Assembly: GCA_009760855.2 (NCBI GenBank)
Contig: WPIO01000063.1
Span: 1,921,001-1,985,000 of the forward strand
DNA: 64,000 bases
DNA from: Cristatella mucedo
Taxonomy: Eukaryota; Bryozoa; Phylactolaemata; Cristatellidae
Reading direction: 5' to 3'
This document shows positions 10,906 through 22,245 of the stretch, one piece after another. The notes below the pieces were generated by a model that was not told the origin of the DNA, made no database searches, and saw only the letters and a list, made by a program, of their open reading frames with translations. Position 1 is the first letter of the stretch. Every line of letters begins with the position of its first letter. Both the position numbers and the translations under genes were made by a program.

Positions 10906-13557
10906 GAAAAAAGACAAGTGGTGGTGGTGCCCAGCACAGGAAACGAGGGAACTCGAGGGGGAGGAGAAAAATGCAGGAGTGAGTCCAGCTAGAATGTGCT
11001 AGAAGAAAGTACTACGGGTAAGAGGAGGAAAAGAGTGAAGGCAGAAAGCGCGATGACACTCGAGAAACAAACACTCTGCTTGGCGAAAAGCTTCATGAGA
11101 AAAGCTTTGTTCTGTGAAGACGACGGCAGTCAATATTTGGACCATAGGGGTGCAAGCACTACCACAAGAGAAGAATATATGGAGGAATCTACTGCAATTT
11201 CCCAAGTGCTGACCCGGAGTGATATTGGCTGCTTGGAGTTTGACCAAACCTCTATTTCGCCCGACATTCCGCAGCAACTTCGAACTGAACTACTACTACG
11301 AGGATCAAGCCTGTTTTTAGAAGAAATAAGGTCCATTTGCTGGAAGAGGTGGTCGAGCCATTAGCCAGCTTGGTTCAAGAGGCAACTTGCTAGTGGGTAT
11401 GCAGTTAGCAGGACCTGGCTGGTCTACTCTCCCTCAAAACAGTGGTTGTTGCTTCTTTTGTTTGCTCTTCCCTAGGTCCACCCAAAATTTCCGACCGTCA
11501 CTGGAGTTGGCAAAAGGATTTAGCCAATGTTGGAAACCTGTAAAATGTATTGCATATGGCAATAGCCCTTCTCACCACCAGACTTTCACCACATGGAAAG
11601 ATACACAGAGGAGACTTCTCAAAGGAAATGGAGTAGATACTGCTGCTGCTGCTGCTGAGGCACAAATCTTATCGGAAAACAACGACGTTGGCAAGAGGTG
11701 CTAAAGAGAATTCTCAGCTGCATCAAGCTCTCGGTTCCTCAAATTCTGGCATTCTGTGGTCACCAAGCGAATCTTGGCCTGACTGGTGAGAACAACTTTG
11801 GAAACTTCTTGCGACTGCTCCATCTTCTACTGCTCGGTGCGATCCTCTCTGGCAGTCAAACCTGGACCGAAAAGAATCCAAAGTCATTCTCTTATCTGTC
11901 ACCTCGAACCAAAACTGAGTTTCTTTGTACACTTGCAACCGTAGTCAGAGACAAGCTACTCCGCAACATACAGCAAAACAAGTACCATGGAATTCTGTTT
12001 GACTCAACTCCTGGTCTGGTACACCGCGAGCAGATGTCTGAGGTCATTAGATATGTCGATGTTGATTTTGCCAACAAAACATCATCAAAGAGTCTTTCAT
12101 GGGCTTTCTTCAAATCTACATCATAGATGCTTCAGCAATTGAGGGTCTCATCTTGGACAAACTCGAATCTGAAAAAAATGTCCTTGCAAGATTGCAGGTT
12201 GCAGTGCTACGACAATGCAGCAGTCATATCTGGCCACTTATCAGGTTTCCAAAAGAGAATACTGTCCAGAAATGGGAAGGCAATTTTTTTAAACTGACAT
12301 CCACAGCTTGAACCTTGCAGGAGTTCGTCTGTGCTCGTTGTGCTGCTAGTCAAGATTCCATTGTCAATGCATTTTTTGGAACAATAGAGCGCACCTACTT
12401 ATTCTTTTCCAGATCAACTCTCAGGTGGGAAGAACTGAAGAAAGTCTTAGCCATCACTGTGTCAAACGTGTCTCTGCAACAAGTTGGAATGCAAGAGTTG
12501 AGACTGTGAAAGCTACCAATGATATACTGAACAGCATTGTAGGTCTTTTGGAGTAACTGTCTGAGGACACAAGTGGAACACTTGAAACAAGAAAGGAAGC
12601 TGGCAGTCTCTAGTCTCCTTGTATTTTGAATTTAAAACCTTTGGCTGTGTTGCCATTTTAGTACAGCATCTTAAGGAAGATTGACCACATTCAGAAAAGA
12701 CTGCAGGATCCAACGGTGAACTTCAAAGATGCATATTGTGACCTCCACACTCTTGTGATTGAGCTCTCAAGACTTTGAGAAGACCTGTGCCAGGAATCAC
12801 TACAAGATGTCAAAAGGAGATGTGAGTTGTGGAAAGTTGCAGTTGAACGAAGAATTGAAGGACGCAGATACCTGAAGATCCCTCACAAGATGTTGGTCTC
12901 ACGGCAGATGAGATTTCAAGAATAATGGACTTCATAGATTATCTTCGACAAGAAATTACAACTAGGTTTTACCGTCTCGCAGATCTTGATGCCAAGTTTG
13001 GTTTCTAGTTGGAAGTAGAGAAGCTTTCGAAGACACTTAACCAGATCAAACTCCACTAGCAATGCTTCGATCTGGGTTTTCGTTGTTCAGACGTTGATTG
13101 AACAGAGCTGTACAACAAAATATGTGAATGTAACATGCTTCTTGCCACACGTCACGACTCTGCACTAAAGACATCACTGGAACTCATGTTTTGTATGGTC
13201 AGTTATGGGGAAGGTGTTTCCGAATTTCGATCGTGCTTCTCTTGCAGTAAATGTAAAGTGCCTAGAAAGAGATTTAGTTCTCTGGGGCGCTATATAAAAT
13301 GTATTATTACTATTATTCCTTATGTGATAGCTGCCTTGCAAGTTATTCTCCCCATAGTTGTATCAGTTATCAGTTGTGAACGTTGCTTTAGCAAACTGAA
13401 GATAATCCTGTCTTATCTGAGAGCATCGATGGGGTAAGGTCGACTCTCCGATTTGGCCTTGTGAAGCATAGAAAAAGAAACATGGGAAAATATAGACTTG
13501 CAAACTGTAATAGACCAGTTTGCCACGTTCAAGGCCAAGATAATTCACCTAAGTTAA
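10899..13557 (+). pseudogene. decayed hAT transposase (DUF4371/ZMYM1-like type)
   Basis: Conceptual fragments in several frames resemble hAT transposases of the group related to ZMYM1-like proteins. In order: a basic start (ATGGGAGGAAAAAAG at 10,899), SYLSPRTKTEFLCTL and YHGILFDSTPG with EQMSEVIRYVDVDF (about 11,890-12,090), LDKLES and cysteine-rich pieces (12,140-12,300), TYLFFSRSTLRWEELKK (12,390-12,440), and the C-terminal dimerisation region with SCERCFSKLKIILSYLRASM (13,370-13,437), ending DQFATFKAKIIHLS-stop at 13,557. Frameshifts and stops throughout rule out a functional product. A LINE 3' end is inserted at 13,220-13,318. Terminal inverted repeats were not identified. Confidence 0.85.
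13220..13318 (+). mobile_element. short LINE 3' end inserted in the hAT remnant
   Basis: TCGATCGTGCTTCTCTTGCA and the tail hairpin (GTGCCTAGAAAGAGATTTAG) end in an ATT-rich run. The flanks are both transposase sequence, so this LINE is younger than the hAT copy. Confidence 0.85.
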
Positions 13558-14270
13558 AGGTATGATAGCTGCCTTGTACCTGTACTACAGTTAATACAAC
13601 TTTCTCAGTGTGCTTTTTGCATTTCTTCGGTGGAGTAACTATTTTTGCAGCAATTTTTGACAAAGGGATGGGGCGCCATGTGTAGCTTCGTCCCCGGGCG
13701 CTGCCCCCTCGGCGCAAGACGTCGGCTCACGCAAATCGCTGTGAGGGGCGCTGCGCGAGTCCTGTCCAAACACACAAGGTATTTTCGGGCTTGTATTACA
13801 ACACTCCCGTCTATGGACCTGGCTGCTGGTATGAAATGTATGTACAAAATGTGTGCACGTAATGCATGCACGAAAATAGCATCGATGCTACTACGCTCTA
13901 GCATGGAATTACCCTCTAACGGAGTACGGGAAGGGGGATGCTCGAGGCAAAACCCGAGGAGTGGATAGGGGGCGTGGATTAGGCGCCTATAGGATGTGGC
14001 CCAAGATGCAGGGGAGGTCAAGGAGACATTGGTGTGGGCGCACTCGTGGGCGCGCCTACCTCTGGGTCGGGCTTATCGGCTGTATCGCTGAGAGCCGCTG
14101 TAGCTGCTGAGCTGCAAACGTGAAGACGCAACATATCTAAACCTGTGGCACGTGTTGAGCCGTTACTTGAAACATCACTGCGGCTGGATTGGTTGGTGAT
14201 CCTCGGTTGTCGCTGCCGCCGAATTGCAATCGCGCTCTCCGTGAAGCGTGTCCGAGTTTTGTTCTTTTTC
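13558..14270 (+). other. region upstream of FCSK; presumed promoter side
   Basis: No clear TATA box or conserved coding sequence. It is richer in CpG than flanking introns. Transcription of FCSK probably starts here, by position only. Confidence 0.35.
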
Positions 14271-14318
14271 AGCAGAAATTCCACTCGAATTCCGCCTACG
14301 TCTCTTCTGGTCACGAGA
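14271..14318 (+). promoter_or_regulatory. possible 5' UTR and splice acceptor before the FCSK start codon
   Basis: A pyrimidine-rich run (GTTCTTTTTCAG) ends in AG at 14,271-14,272, 46 bases before the start codon. It looks like a 3' splice site, so the start exon could be preceded by an untranslated exon, or be a trans-splice acceptor if the organism uses spliced leaders. The start ATG has A at -3 and G at +4, a strong initiation context. The reading frame stays open upstream to 14,145, but that extension shows no FCSK similarity. Confidence 0.4.
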
Positions 14319-14391
14319 ATGGGACTTCAGCGCTGGACGGCGATTGTGCTGACATGCCGCAACAAGCATTATGCTTATGCTTACCAGAAGG
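14319..14391 (+). CDS. FCSK: FCSK exon 1 (start codon)
   Basis: Encodes 24 residues beginning MGLQRWTAIVLTC, which matches the FCSK N-terminus pattern WTVIILTCQ. The exon ends with one base (G) before the donor GTATGC, so it is phase 1. That base joins AA of exon 2 to make Glu, giving the family-typical ELE-RQ segment across the junction. I chose the start because the vertebrate protein also has only a few residues before the conserved tryptophan and because the ATG context is strong. Confidence 0.85.
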
Positions 14392-14895
14392 GTATGCACC
14401 GACGGCGTTGGCGTCGCATGGTAGGCCCTGATGTGCTCAATTCGCCGTCGACGTTAGGAATTCCAACAAGGGAAAAATGGCTGTAGCTCTCCGGTCCACG
14501 TCCACGCCTCTGCAACACCGCCGTTCTTGCTCTGCGCGCCCGCCGCGCTTGGCTTGTGCTTTTGTCGACCGCTTTCGGCGAGAATGCTGCCGCCATTTCG
14601 CGGTTTCCTCCGCCCAGCGCGGGCCCGACTTTCCCTTCCCGAGCACGAGCTAGAGCTCGCTGCTGCTGAGCTCGCTGCTGAGCTACCGAGCAGCCTGTCC
14701 ATAGAGCTGTCGCGAGGTGCGAGCAGCTGCCCGCGGTTCGCTCGCCAGTTCGCACGTCAGCTCGCCAGAGTGCTGCGGCAGCATGTGACGGGCGCCTGAG
14801 TGTTAGGCATCCGCTTTGTTGCTAGGGGCGCTGCTGCATAGCTTGAGCCGTCTCAGTGCGAGCACTTTCTTTTTTTCTGCTCGCACCTTTGGCAG

Positions 14896-15047
14896 AACTG
14901 GAAACGAGGCAACGTATGGGGCTGATTTCGCAAGATGCGCTCGTTTTGACGGTGGAAGACCCCGATGCACGCATCGGCTCCGGAGGAGCGACGCTGAACG
15001 CTCTTCTCGTTGTTACGGAGCACCTGAGTGCAAAAGCAGGCTACACA
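14896..15047 (+). CDS. FCSK: FCSK exon 2
   Basis: Follows acceptor TTTGGCAG and ends before donor GTAAGC in phase 0. It encodes ELETRQRMG, then [20 protein letters not shown] and the [12 protein letters not shown] helix, all closely matching FCSK. The [10 protein letters not shown] loop is the most conserved part of the N-terminal region and sits where sugar-nucleotide pyrophosphorylases bind nucleotide. In animal FCSK this region is not known to be catalytic for pyrophosphorylation. Confidence 0.95.
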
Positions 15048-16739
15048 GTAAGCATGCTGGGCACGTGCCCGTCGTGAATAGCGTTGTGTCGAGTTTTGCA
15101 CCCATTGCATTCAAGGCACGGCAGACTTGTTTTTAATTGGTCGGGTCTCGACCCAAAGATTGTAGGTAAGTGCCAGCCAGCCATAGGCAAAAAAAACAAT
15201 CTCCCAGCTATTACTTCTCCCCCAGGCCTTCGGATCCTGTGCTTGTCCTCATGCTGCTGCTGCCGTCGAGAGATTAGAGAAGCTAGTTTTAAGTTGCTAG
15301 CAGAGTACTGGTTGCATCACGTCGTCGTGGTCGCCTTTCTTGTCGCAACTGTTTATTTGTGGGCTTCTCGTCTGTCGAAGTGTGCATGGGTGGCACGAAC
15401 GGTGGCCTCTGAAGGTGACCAGAGAAGTTGGTTCGACTTTCAGGGCGGACACTTCAAAGTGGCTCTTTTTTTCTTATGCCAGTACTCTGAGGTCAGGCAA
15501 TTCTATACAAGTTCGAAGTATTTCTCAGCCGTGGGGATGTTTTTGGATGAATAGCGATACGTCATTTCCCGGTAGTCTTCGAAAGCCGAGCAGGTAGTCT
15601 TTTTACTGCTTGTTGTCCGATAGCCTGGCCAACTGTTGGATGCAATCTCAACCCGTACTTCTTCTTATGACAATGTCGCAGGTTAACTCTTCTTCTGCCT
15701 AACTTGGATACTTCTTTCTACTGGCTAGCTATTGCAAGCGTTGCGATTCTTTCAGAGACCGAATAAGTTTAATACCGTTCTTGTATCTGTCTCTATTCAT
15801 CATGTAGTGTTAGCATATTTTCGTATTGGCTTTTTTTAGCAGTTAGCTGATCCGTAAGTGAGCATGTTATTGATTTCCTCACTAGCAACGAAACCATTTG
15901 AGGTTTTGCTCATGTTCAATCTAGTTTGATTGTTATGATGTTTGTAGATGCACTTCCTTTAGTGATGCTCTATGTTTGGTGGGTCGGATGGGGATTGATT
16001 GATCTATGGTTGTGCCATTTTTGTAATGATTGTAAATGTGACCAAGTAAATTATATCACCTGACTTTCCTAACCAGATAAATTTTGAGACTGCTCAAGGA
16101 CAGTCGTATTTCATACATTCATGACGTGTACATTCATTCTTACACCGAAATCTTTAGCTTTCATGATCCTCACCCAGTTGCCATCATTAATAGACCCTAC
16201 TTCAACCTCGTGCTGCAAGGCAAGGAGTGACGACAGTAGTTATCCTTATTAATAGTGGTGTAAGTAATGTATCTCCATCTGTAACTCCACACAGACCGTG
16301 TGGGTGTTACGCAGGAGAGTTTTATATAGCCCACTCAAAGCTCACGAGACTTTCGAACTTTAAGAGCTCCATCAGCAAAGGAGACACATGGCTGAACCTC
16401 TGGGATTTGTTAACTAGCCTTGCAGCCATATTCATTACTTGCTGCAGTGGCCTAATAGATTTTTCGGTAGCCCAGGCAAAATGGAATTTCAATAATCCAG
16501 CATAGACAGAAGCAGGGAGCTATTTATTTTTTGTGTGCAAGCCACCGTGTTAGACAGTCCCTAACCTTAGATAGGGATCAGACGTGATGGCTAGCTGTGG
16601 AGGCAGTCTTCTTGTTAACACTTTCAAAAGTTAGAAGTTGTCCAAGACGACGCTTAAATTCCAAGTACATGGTGAAAGTCGCACAACAGCATCACCTATT
16701 AGAAGAGCAAAGTCTTCTAGTCCAGCACACGATTGGGGT
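15048..16739 (+). other. FCSK intron 2, first part
   Basis: No coding sequence is recognisable. The 16,255-16,385 part belongs to dispersed repeat family 3 (listed separately); the rest is unique-looking, AT-richer sequence. Confidence 0.5.
16255..16385 (+). repeat. dispersed repeat family 3, partial
   Basis: Shares AATGTATCTCC, TCTGTAACTCCACA, GGGTGTTACGCAGGAGAG and TATAGCCCACTCAAAGCTCA with copies at 26,655 and 37,884. No tRNA-like boxes seen. Confidence 0.7.
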
Positions 16740-17165
16740 GTTCAATGAGTAGCAATTCAGTTTCATTGTGGTTTAGAATACAGAAGTTGGCCAAAATCCA
16801 GGATCGAATGTCTGAAAGCCAGTGATTAAGTTTATCAGTCGTTAAGGCAGATCCCGACGGTTTAAATGATAAATACAGCTAAGTATCGTGAGCATTGAAG
16901 TGATAGCCGATCCCGTGGGCTCTCATAACTTTTCCCGAGGTTCAGAGTGGAGAGCGGCAAAGGACACAGCAGGACTCCACAGAGGACTGTCTTGGTGGAC
17001 GAGACTTGACTACCACACCACAAGGGTGGAACACCACTAGTACGATTTGAACCACACCAATGCCTCATCTGTCTGATCGATCGTTCATTTAGGATATCGT
17101 GATAAATATTGTCGAATACAGCTGGTAAATCAAGCAGGGTTGTAGCAGCAGGGTGGTCCAAGAAC
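16740..17165 (-). mobile_element. LINE reverse-transcriptase fragment
   Basis: The reverse strand reads LLDLPAVFDNIYHDIL, the LDLSAAFDTIDHDIL block of CR1/L2-type reverse transcriptase, followed by a degraded segment matching the SGVPQGSVLGPLLF and HFNADDTQLY region. Frameshifted. Confidence 0.8.
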
Positions 17166-17205
17166 CTCCTATTTTTATCCATCTACCGAAACAAAAATTT
17201 GTTAA

Positions 17206-17412
<207 letters not shown>

Positions 17413-17789
17413 GATTTGAAGCACGTTTAGAGGTTGCATAAATCATTCAATGTTTCTGATTATATCGGAAAAAGTGACCATGTGACCATTACTTCATGTG
17501 TCTCAGTTCTTCTGCTCAACAATAATAGAATCTTGCTGGTAAGCACTTCAATGTCTTTCTTTGATTTTATACGACAAGCTTCCTCCTTTTCCATCTGCTT
17601 TCTTTTAATTTCACTTTCCGCTTCATAATTCTATCTACTCCTGCCATGTAACCCTTTCTGCCTTCTCTCTGAGTGATCAAGAAGGCCCAATCCTCAGAGA
17701 TCTTGATCAGTGCTTCTACAATGGTATGCGATATAAAACATCCGGTCCAAACGTTCGGAGAATGCCACCTCCTTATTATTTGAGGAACA

Positions 17790-18555
17790 GTTTGACGTTT
17801 CCCTGACTTCTTCAGCCCTTGCCATTCATTGTGGATTTTCAGAACTCGTTTAACTATATCATGCCGATGGGCAGTTGGGGTACCGGCTTTCTCCTAAACG
17901 TCAAGAACTTGCTGCACTGTTACCTTGGCACTTTCTTTCAACACCACGTTCAGCTTTTTGTGGCAATAGGCAGGGATCATAGCAAAGATACAACTGTGTA
18001 TCTTCTGTATAGAAGTGAAAGCCTAGATTGTGCTTGGCGATCACATCGGCAAGAGTGAGAGAGTATAGACCGTAAAAATAACGACCAAGCACAGAGCCCT
18101 GAGGTACTCCATACTTCAGTGGTTCCTCGGATGATCTTTGTTCACATCAATACTCTGGAGTCTCCCACTGAGATAGGACCTGAACCATTGCAGTGCAATG
18201 CCAGCGATGCCAAGGCGAGATGAAAGGCGCTCCTCGCAGAGGACCTGATTAGTAATGGCATCAAACGCTGCCGAAAGATCAAGTTAAACATGCAGAGAAA
18301 CTTTGCCTGAGTCTGCATTCCTGAGAAGGTCTGTATACACTCGGAGCAGTGCCGACTCTGGAGTGATAGGCTATAAAAAGGGAACTTCACATCTTACTTA
18401 GCTAACTTAACTTAACTAAGCCCTGGAACTTACTAGCTAGATGTGAGGTGTCCATATCAGAGTTAAGCTGGTCTTTTTCAACTCGTTTCATTTTATCTGA
18501 CAGGAATGGTAGAAGTAAAACTGGGCAGAAGTTGCTCTAAGTTCTACTGTGCTAG
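17790..18555 (-). mobile_element. LINE reverse-transcriptase fragment
   Basis: The reverse strand carries the LDLSAAFDAIT segment, QWFRSYLSGRLQSIDV and FHFYTEDTQLYL, the conserved reverse-transcriptase core, in order. Frameshifts and stops show it is dead. The same segment recurs at 33,890-34,800. Confidence 0.85.
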
Positions 18556-18654
18556 TGTTGCTTCCTTAATTAGTGGCCTGACTACAGCGTTTTTGGAAGG
18601 TGCAGGGACATGACATGAGGCTAAATTATTATTTGTTATGTTAGTTTTCATGGC

Positions 18655-18740
18655 AGTAGCCCTGTGGCATATGTGAAGTGCGTGGATGGAGATTAAGGTA
18701 ACTTAGGGTGCTGTAGAAATGAATTATATTTATTTTTTGC
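18655..18740 (+). mobile_element. SINE-1 tail fragment
   Basis: GGCATATGTGAAGTGCGTGG, GGAGATTAAGGTAACTTAGG and AATGAATTATA match the SINE-1 3' half. The tRNA-like head is missing. Confidence 0.65.
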
Positions 18741-19097
18741 TTCTCAAGATTATGCCCTAAATCGAAAGCAAGTGGTGTTTTGCTACCTGATTATGTTTTG
18801 AGAGTACTGTTTTGCATCGTTCTGATTCTTCAAAGTATTTTTCAAATATAAAATCTGTTTAATATCTGAGATACAGGGAATGGAAAGAGCAAGAGAGGGA
18901 GGTGTGATTGAGAGAGGGAGTGAGGAAAGCAGATGAAGAGGACATCAGTATTTATTAGAATGCATAACTACTGCAGCAATATGAAGTTGAGGTCAAATAG
19001 GATGCTACAACTCCACCTCTGTTTCGTCAAAATTCTAGCATCAGTTTTGAATGTAATCGTCCCCTGTCTTGGCAGGATATGCCATTACGTTAAAATA

Positions 19098-19240
19098 TAA
19101 AAAAAATATAACATTTATATAGCACCCCAAGAGAACTTAATCTCCATTCAGGTGCTTCAAATATGCCTTGGGGCTTGAGCCCACGATCTCAGTCAGACCT
19201 TGGTCGGGGCGAGCACCTTAACGGCTAGACCAAACGTTGT
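19098..19240 (-). mobile_element. SINE-1
   Basis: Reverse-strand copy with tail, GAGCCCACGATCTCAG (B-box side) and CACCTTAACGGCTAGACCAA (A-box side). Confidence 0.88.
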
Positions 19241-19479
19241 TACCGTTGCCACGTCACTTGTGACAGCTCTACGACTTCGGGAGTTGGTTTGAGTCCCACA
19301 CCAGGCCGCTGTATATTGCTCACAGCTCTTTATACTGCCCACAGCTTAGAATTCTTCGTCTGCTTTAGTGTGACCCGAAAAAACTGCCCAATTGCATTAA
19401 TTTATTAGGTATTCATTATGTATGAAGTATTTTGTAGTCAAAGTGAATGTAGTCAAGTATGTAGTTAAGTAGTATGTTG

Positions 19480-20235
19480 TCAAGTTGGGGGATGTCGTGA
19501 CAACAGTCGGGAGTGAGCTCCATGCTTTGGGAGCATGCGAACTAAAGGCCAAAAACTAAAGGTCTCCTAGAGATTTTAGGTTCGTTTGAAGTATAGCTAA
19601 ACGATTTGATTCACACAAGCTAGTGGCACGATGCTCAGCCTAACGGGGAGTAGTTCTAATCGGTAGGCTCCAGCCAAAGAATGGAGGGACCTAAAAATGA
19701 GTGACAAAACCTTGAAGTCGATATGCTGCTTGACTGGGAGCCAGTGCAGGTCGGTGAGAAGTGGTCTGATGCGGCAACTGTGCTGCTCACGACAGACAAG
19801 CCTAGCTGCGGAGTTTTGCACCGACTGTAAGCACCTGATTGCACAGGCCGGTAGACCAGCAATCAGTGAGTTGCAGAAGTCGAGACAAGATGTCACAAAT
19901 GCATGGACCAATTGAGATGTGGGATCCCTGCCTAATTAATTAAGTCCGAATTTTAGCAACGTGTGTGTGGCTGAAAGGGAGCATAATTGACTGTTTAGCT
20001 GATGCTGCCATCTAATGAAAAGCCACTTTAGAACAGGACACCTAGATTACATCCAGATTCAACAGGAGATATGCTTTCATGTCCAGATTCAACAGGAGAT
20101 ATGCTGGCAGAGCCGATTTTGATCGTTAGGTTTTCCAATTTCTGAATCACACATGTTTGCCCATAACTGGTAGGTTACTTTTATTATCATTCAATTTAAG
20201 AAAGTTTGCTGCCATCCACGATTTTTAGCTGCTAT
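19480..20235 (-). mobile_element. LINE ORF2 C-terminal fragment
   Basis: The reverse strand reads SCLDFCNSLIAGLPACAIRC, QNSAARLVCRE and LLTDLHWLPVKQHIDFKVLS, the conserved C-terminal region of CR1/L2-group LINEs. The 20,030-20,230 part corresponds to 33,965-34,150. Confidence 0.9.
20055..20115 (+). repeat. tandem duplication inside a LINE
   Basis: CCAGATTCAACAGGAGATAT occurs twice, 33 bases apart (about 20,060 and 20,093). The related LINE at about 33,980 has the unit once. Confidence 0.85.
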
Positions 20236-20239
20236 ACTC

Positions 20240-20690
20240 GATGCCTAAACCCCGAGGACCATGGACGTATAGACGGGGAGTGAATGAGTACCCCCACTTT
20301 TACTACCCTGCTTACCGGGCCGTCGGAGGCTCCCCTGATTGTTTTAAGTCCTCGTTCCGGCTTGCTAAGTTTTTGAATTTTAGGCCGAGAGTCTTCATCG
20401 CTGCCGTTCTTTGGGCTGCCTCGCTGCCGTTCTTTGTGTTTCCAAAACTTAAACGGTTTTCAGTTGCAGTTTGGAATCGTGCTTTAAATTAATACGTGGT
20501 CCTGCTATTGCTCAGTTAAGAGGCATCTAATATTTTAATTACTGGAACATTTTGTCACACCGAAGACTGCAAATGACCCTGTTTATTTCTGTTTCGGTTT
20601 TAGCATACCTCAAGTAAAACACTCCAAGACCACCTTTGAAAGTCAGTTTTATAAGTATTACAGAGGCCTGTAGTGCATGATTAATTGATT
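20240..20690. other. intron sequence, no recognisable gene
   Basis: No conserved coding or repeat signal identified. Confidence 0.4.
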
Positions 20691-20805
20691 GATATATATG
20701 ATTAGCACATCTTTTATTGCCACTGAAAGCAGTGGTGATAGTCGTTAAGGTTCTTCTGTCGCTATACAAAAGAGGCTGTTAAATCAGCCTGTATTTTTAT
20801 GATTT
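20690..20805 (+). mobile_element. SINE-2 3' part
   Basis: AGCAGTGGTGATAGTCGTTA, TTCTTCTGTCGCTATACAAA and GAGGCTGTTAAATCAGCC match the tail of SINE-2. Confidence 0.75.
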
Positions 20806-21589
20806 TGATGGGGATTAGTAGACTCAAATAGCCAAAATTATTCAACTGAAGTATATTATTTCTGTATTTAGTTTTATAAAAAATTCACTTTCAACAAATG
20901 ATTTTGCATTTATTGTGAAGGCGGCAGTTATTCGACTTATCTGTGCCATGTCAGAGCTAACTAGGCATTTAGCTTGCCATTCTAAGATCTCCGAGAAGCT
21001 TTTCATTGCTAGGTTGAGGAACAGGGTTGTTATTTTATTATTCAAGTTTAGAAAAAAGCAAGTATAACAACATCTGTTTTGCTGCATATGCCGTAGCCAC
21101 GTAATTTTGGGATAATAAATTGAAAACGTAATAAATTATAGTGAGTGAACCTACTGCTATAGTCTTGATTAAAGTTATCAACTTCTAGGTTTTTACTGCC
21201 CAGGGAATTGAGAGAAAGACTTTCCTTGTAATTATCTCTATAGGTGACTCATGGGTCTGTGACATTGGAGAAGGTAAGCGTTTTAGCCACTCAGCAGCAT
21301 CGACAGACTGTCGATGCTTCCATACCATCGATCTGATCAGATCGATCAGTGTGTACTAATCTACTGATTGAGGCTTAGGTGGTTTTAGGATTCCTTATTT
21401 TTTGGGAGAGGGTTGATCTCAAAGTAGCTGATGATGCACGCTCAATATGCAGATTGCCGGTGGTCATATGAGCCTTCGAAAATTGATCAAAAACATTCAA
21501 ATCAACTCTTGTTCTCTTGTTCTCTTGCTCTCGGTGCATACCATGATTTCCAGGAACAGGCGTTGCCCAAGGCTGTTCTTTGGTTGTAG
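20806..21589. other. FCSK intron, no recognisable gene
   Basis: AT-rich. Contains a 20-base perfect palindrome (ATCGATCTGATCAGATCGAT) at 21,327-21,346. No coding support before exon 3. Confidence 0.5.
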
Positions 21590-21640
21590 GTAGTGACCAG
21601 TGATGTCTTGAAGGAAGCAAGGATTTTGATTATGCACATG
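21590..21640 (+). CDS. FCSK: FCSK exon 3 (51 bp)
   Basis: A 17-codon exon between acceptor TTGGTTGTAG and donor GTAAGT, phase 0 at both ends. It encodes VVTSDVLKEARILIMHM, which continues exon 2 (GYT) exactly as in the family (TVVTSDVLHSAWILILHM). It lies 6.5 kb from exon 2 within LINE-rich sequence. Confidence 0.95.
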
Positions 21641-22089
21641 GTAAGTCAGATGTTTCTTCCATGTGTTTCGTCCATCTTAGAACTGAATTGGAGTTGCCAT
21701 ACTTATTGCCATGTAATCAAGTATGTGCTCCATTCTATGAGACTGGAATGTGTTGTAGAACTTGTACTTATACTGCGGTACTATGCAAAGCTTAACTTTC
21801 TTTAGACTTTCTTCTCATGGTGACTTCTTGAAAATAGTAGAAATATGTAATGTTAGGAACGTCATTGCTAAATTAATTAATTAATTATTAATGCTATTGT
21901 GTTTAGTGCCGTTCACCTAAAGATACCTGTAAATCAGAGTAAAGAAGTCGATGTCGCGGGCTCATGGACCAATTTATCTACCATATGTGAGGTCTCTGAT
22001 ATGCCAGAAATACGTATGTAGTCCATGATCTTTTAGCAACATCTTTTTTGTGTTTGTTTCGAATGAGCACCTGCAAGGCTTGAGCATAA
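21641..22089 (+). other. FCSK intron, expected to precede a missing exon
   Basis: No coding exon is recognised here. The roughly 27-codon exon expected between exons 3 and 4 should lie somewhere in 21,641-28,567; I could not find a convincing match. Confidence 0.4.
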
Positions 22090-22245
22090 AAATATAAAAA
22101 AATATAATTCATTTGTATAGCACCCCAAGAGAACTTCATCTCTATTTAGGCGCTTCACATATTCCTCGGGGCTCGAACCCACGACCTCAGCCAGACCTTG
22201 GTCCGGACGAGCACCTTAACTGCTGGACCAAACCAGCTCGACATA
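22090..22245 (-). mobile_element. SINE-1
   Basis: Reverse-strand full-length copy: A-rich start, TTTGTATAGCACCCCAAGAG, the B-box side GGGGCTCGAACCCACGACC, and GCTGGACCAAACCAGCTCG. Confidence 0.9.

Noticed and set aside
14381-14755. Minus-strand frame opposite FCSK exon 1 and intron 1
   Set aside because: No motifs; GC-rich composition keeps several frames open.
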